From Candidatus Sabulitectum sp. (GTDB lineage Bacteria; Fermentibacterota; Fermentibacteria; Fermentibacterales; Fermentibacteraceae): a stretch of DNA of 6,093 bases. The notes below the pieces were generated by a model. That model was not told the origin of the DNA, made no database searches, and worked only from the letters and a program-made list of their open reading frames with translations. The stretch spans positions 1 through 6,093 of the forward strand of contig JAGLDB010000116.1 in NCBI GenBank assembly GCA_023145935.1, given 5' to 3'. This document shows positions 5,791 to 6,093 of this stretch, piece after piece (positions within the stretch are counted from its first letter, which is position 1; every line of letters starts with the position of its first letter). Made by a program: the position numbers and the translations under genes.

Positions 5791-6093
5791 TCAGGAAAAA
5801 CTGCAGGAGCAGCCAGCAGTAATAATCGAGCATCTCACCAAGAAGTTCGGAGCCTTCACAGCGGTGGACGACATCTCATTTACTGTTAACAGAGGAGAGA
5901 TCTTCGGCTTTCTGGGAGCCAACGGCGCAGGAAAATCAACCACCATCAGAATGTTGTGCGGTATACTTAAACCAACATCTGGAAGAGGAATCGTAGGTGG
6001 TGTTGATATCTCAAAGACCCCGGAGGAAGTAAAGACCTTCATCGGATACATGAGTCAGAAGTTTTCCCTGTATGATGATCTTACAATCGAGGA
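5783..6093 (+). CDS. ABC transporter ATPase, second of a pair (equivalent to C-terminal half of YbhF), partial
   Basis: First 103 codons of a second, separate ATPase gene, open to the right edge. Visible motifs: Walker A GANGAGKST (45-53, Ala where Pro is usual) and Q-loop Gln92 in YMSQKFSLYDDLTIE. An N-terminal extension of about 12 Glu/Gln-rich residues precedes the first ABC strand (AVIIEHLTKKFG). The start at 5783 is chosen because it is the only nearby in-frame ATG and leaves the whole ABC fold; it overlaps the previous gene by 8 bases and has no strong ribosome binding site, so it probably depends on translational coupling. In E. coli YbhF the second ATPase half follows the first in one protein and has the canonical H-loop; whether this one does cannot be seen. 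Permease genes of the YbhS/YbhR type would be expected next. Confidence 0.93.
   Translation, partial: MGDQEKLQEQPAVIIEHLTKKFGAFTAVDDISFTVNRGEIFGFLGANGAGKSTTIRMLCGILKPTSGRGIVGGVDISKTPEEVKTFIGYMSQKFSLYDDLTIE

Noticed and set aside
5791..6051. Minus-strand frame of 86 codons near the right edge
   Set aside because: It is antisense to the second ATPase, which shows Walker A and Q-loop motifs in the plus frame.

Overview
The window reads as chromosomal DNA from a Gram-negative bacterium. It has exported proteins with Sec signals, and a lipoprotein-type membrane fusion protein paired with an ABC-2 exporter, which implies an outer membrane. Base composition looks mid-40s % GC and AGA/AGG/ATA codons are common, which does not fit enterobacteria. 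I cannot name the lineage from sequence alone. No RNA genes, insertion sequences, CRISPR arrays, integrase or phage genes were seen.

There are two divergent gene blocks around a 308-base intergenic region (3010-3317). The left block (1-3009) is on the minus strand and reads, in transcription order: a small secreted right-handed beta-helix protein; a small secreted parvulin-type prolyl isomerase resembling the catalytic domain of Pin1; and a large S9A prolyl oligopeptidase that runs off the left edge. Gaps of 80 and 48 bases leave room for an extra promoter before the isomerase gene. Two of the three products act on proline-containing proteins, but the isomerase is exported while the peptidase has no signal peptide, so a shared pathway is not proven.

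The right block (3318-6093) is on the plus strand and is a tight operon with overlapping stops and starts: a TetR-type repressor, an HlyD/YbhG-type membrane fusion lipoprotein, and two ABC ATPases of the YbhF type, the second cut by the right edge. The order matches the E. coli cecR (ybiH)-ybhG-ybhF-ybhS-ybhR arrangement, except that the tandem ATPase YbhF is here two separate genes. The first ATPase lacks the H-loop histidine, as its YbhF counterpart does. Two ABC-2 permease genes would be expected just beyond the window. The operon starts from a strong sigma70-like promoter, with two overlapping 18-base inverted repeats between the -10 box and the ribosome binding site, most likely autoregulatory operators of the TetR protein.

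No new multi-gene system is evident. The best points for a second look are the cysteine ladder in the beta-helix protein, the double operator, the insertion just before the catalytic serine of the peptidase, and the Pin1-like secreted isomerase with two extra cysteines.
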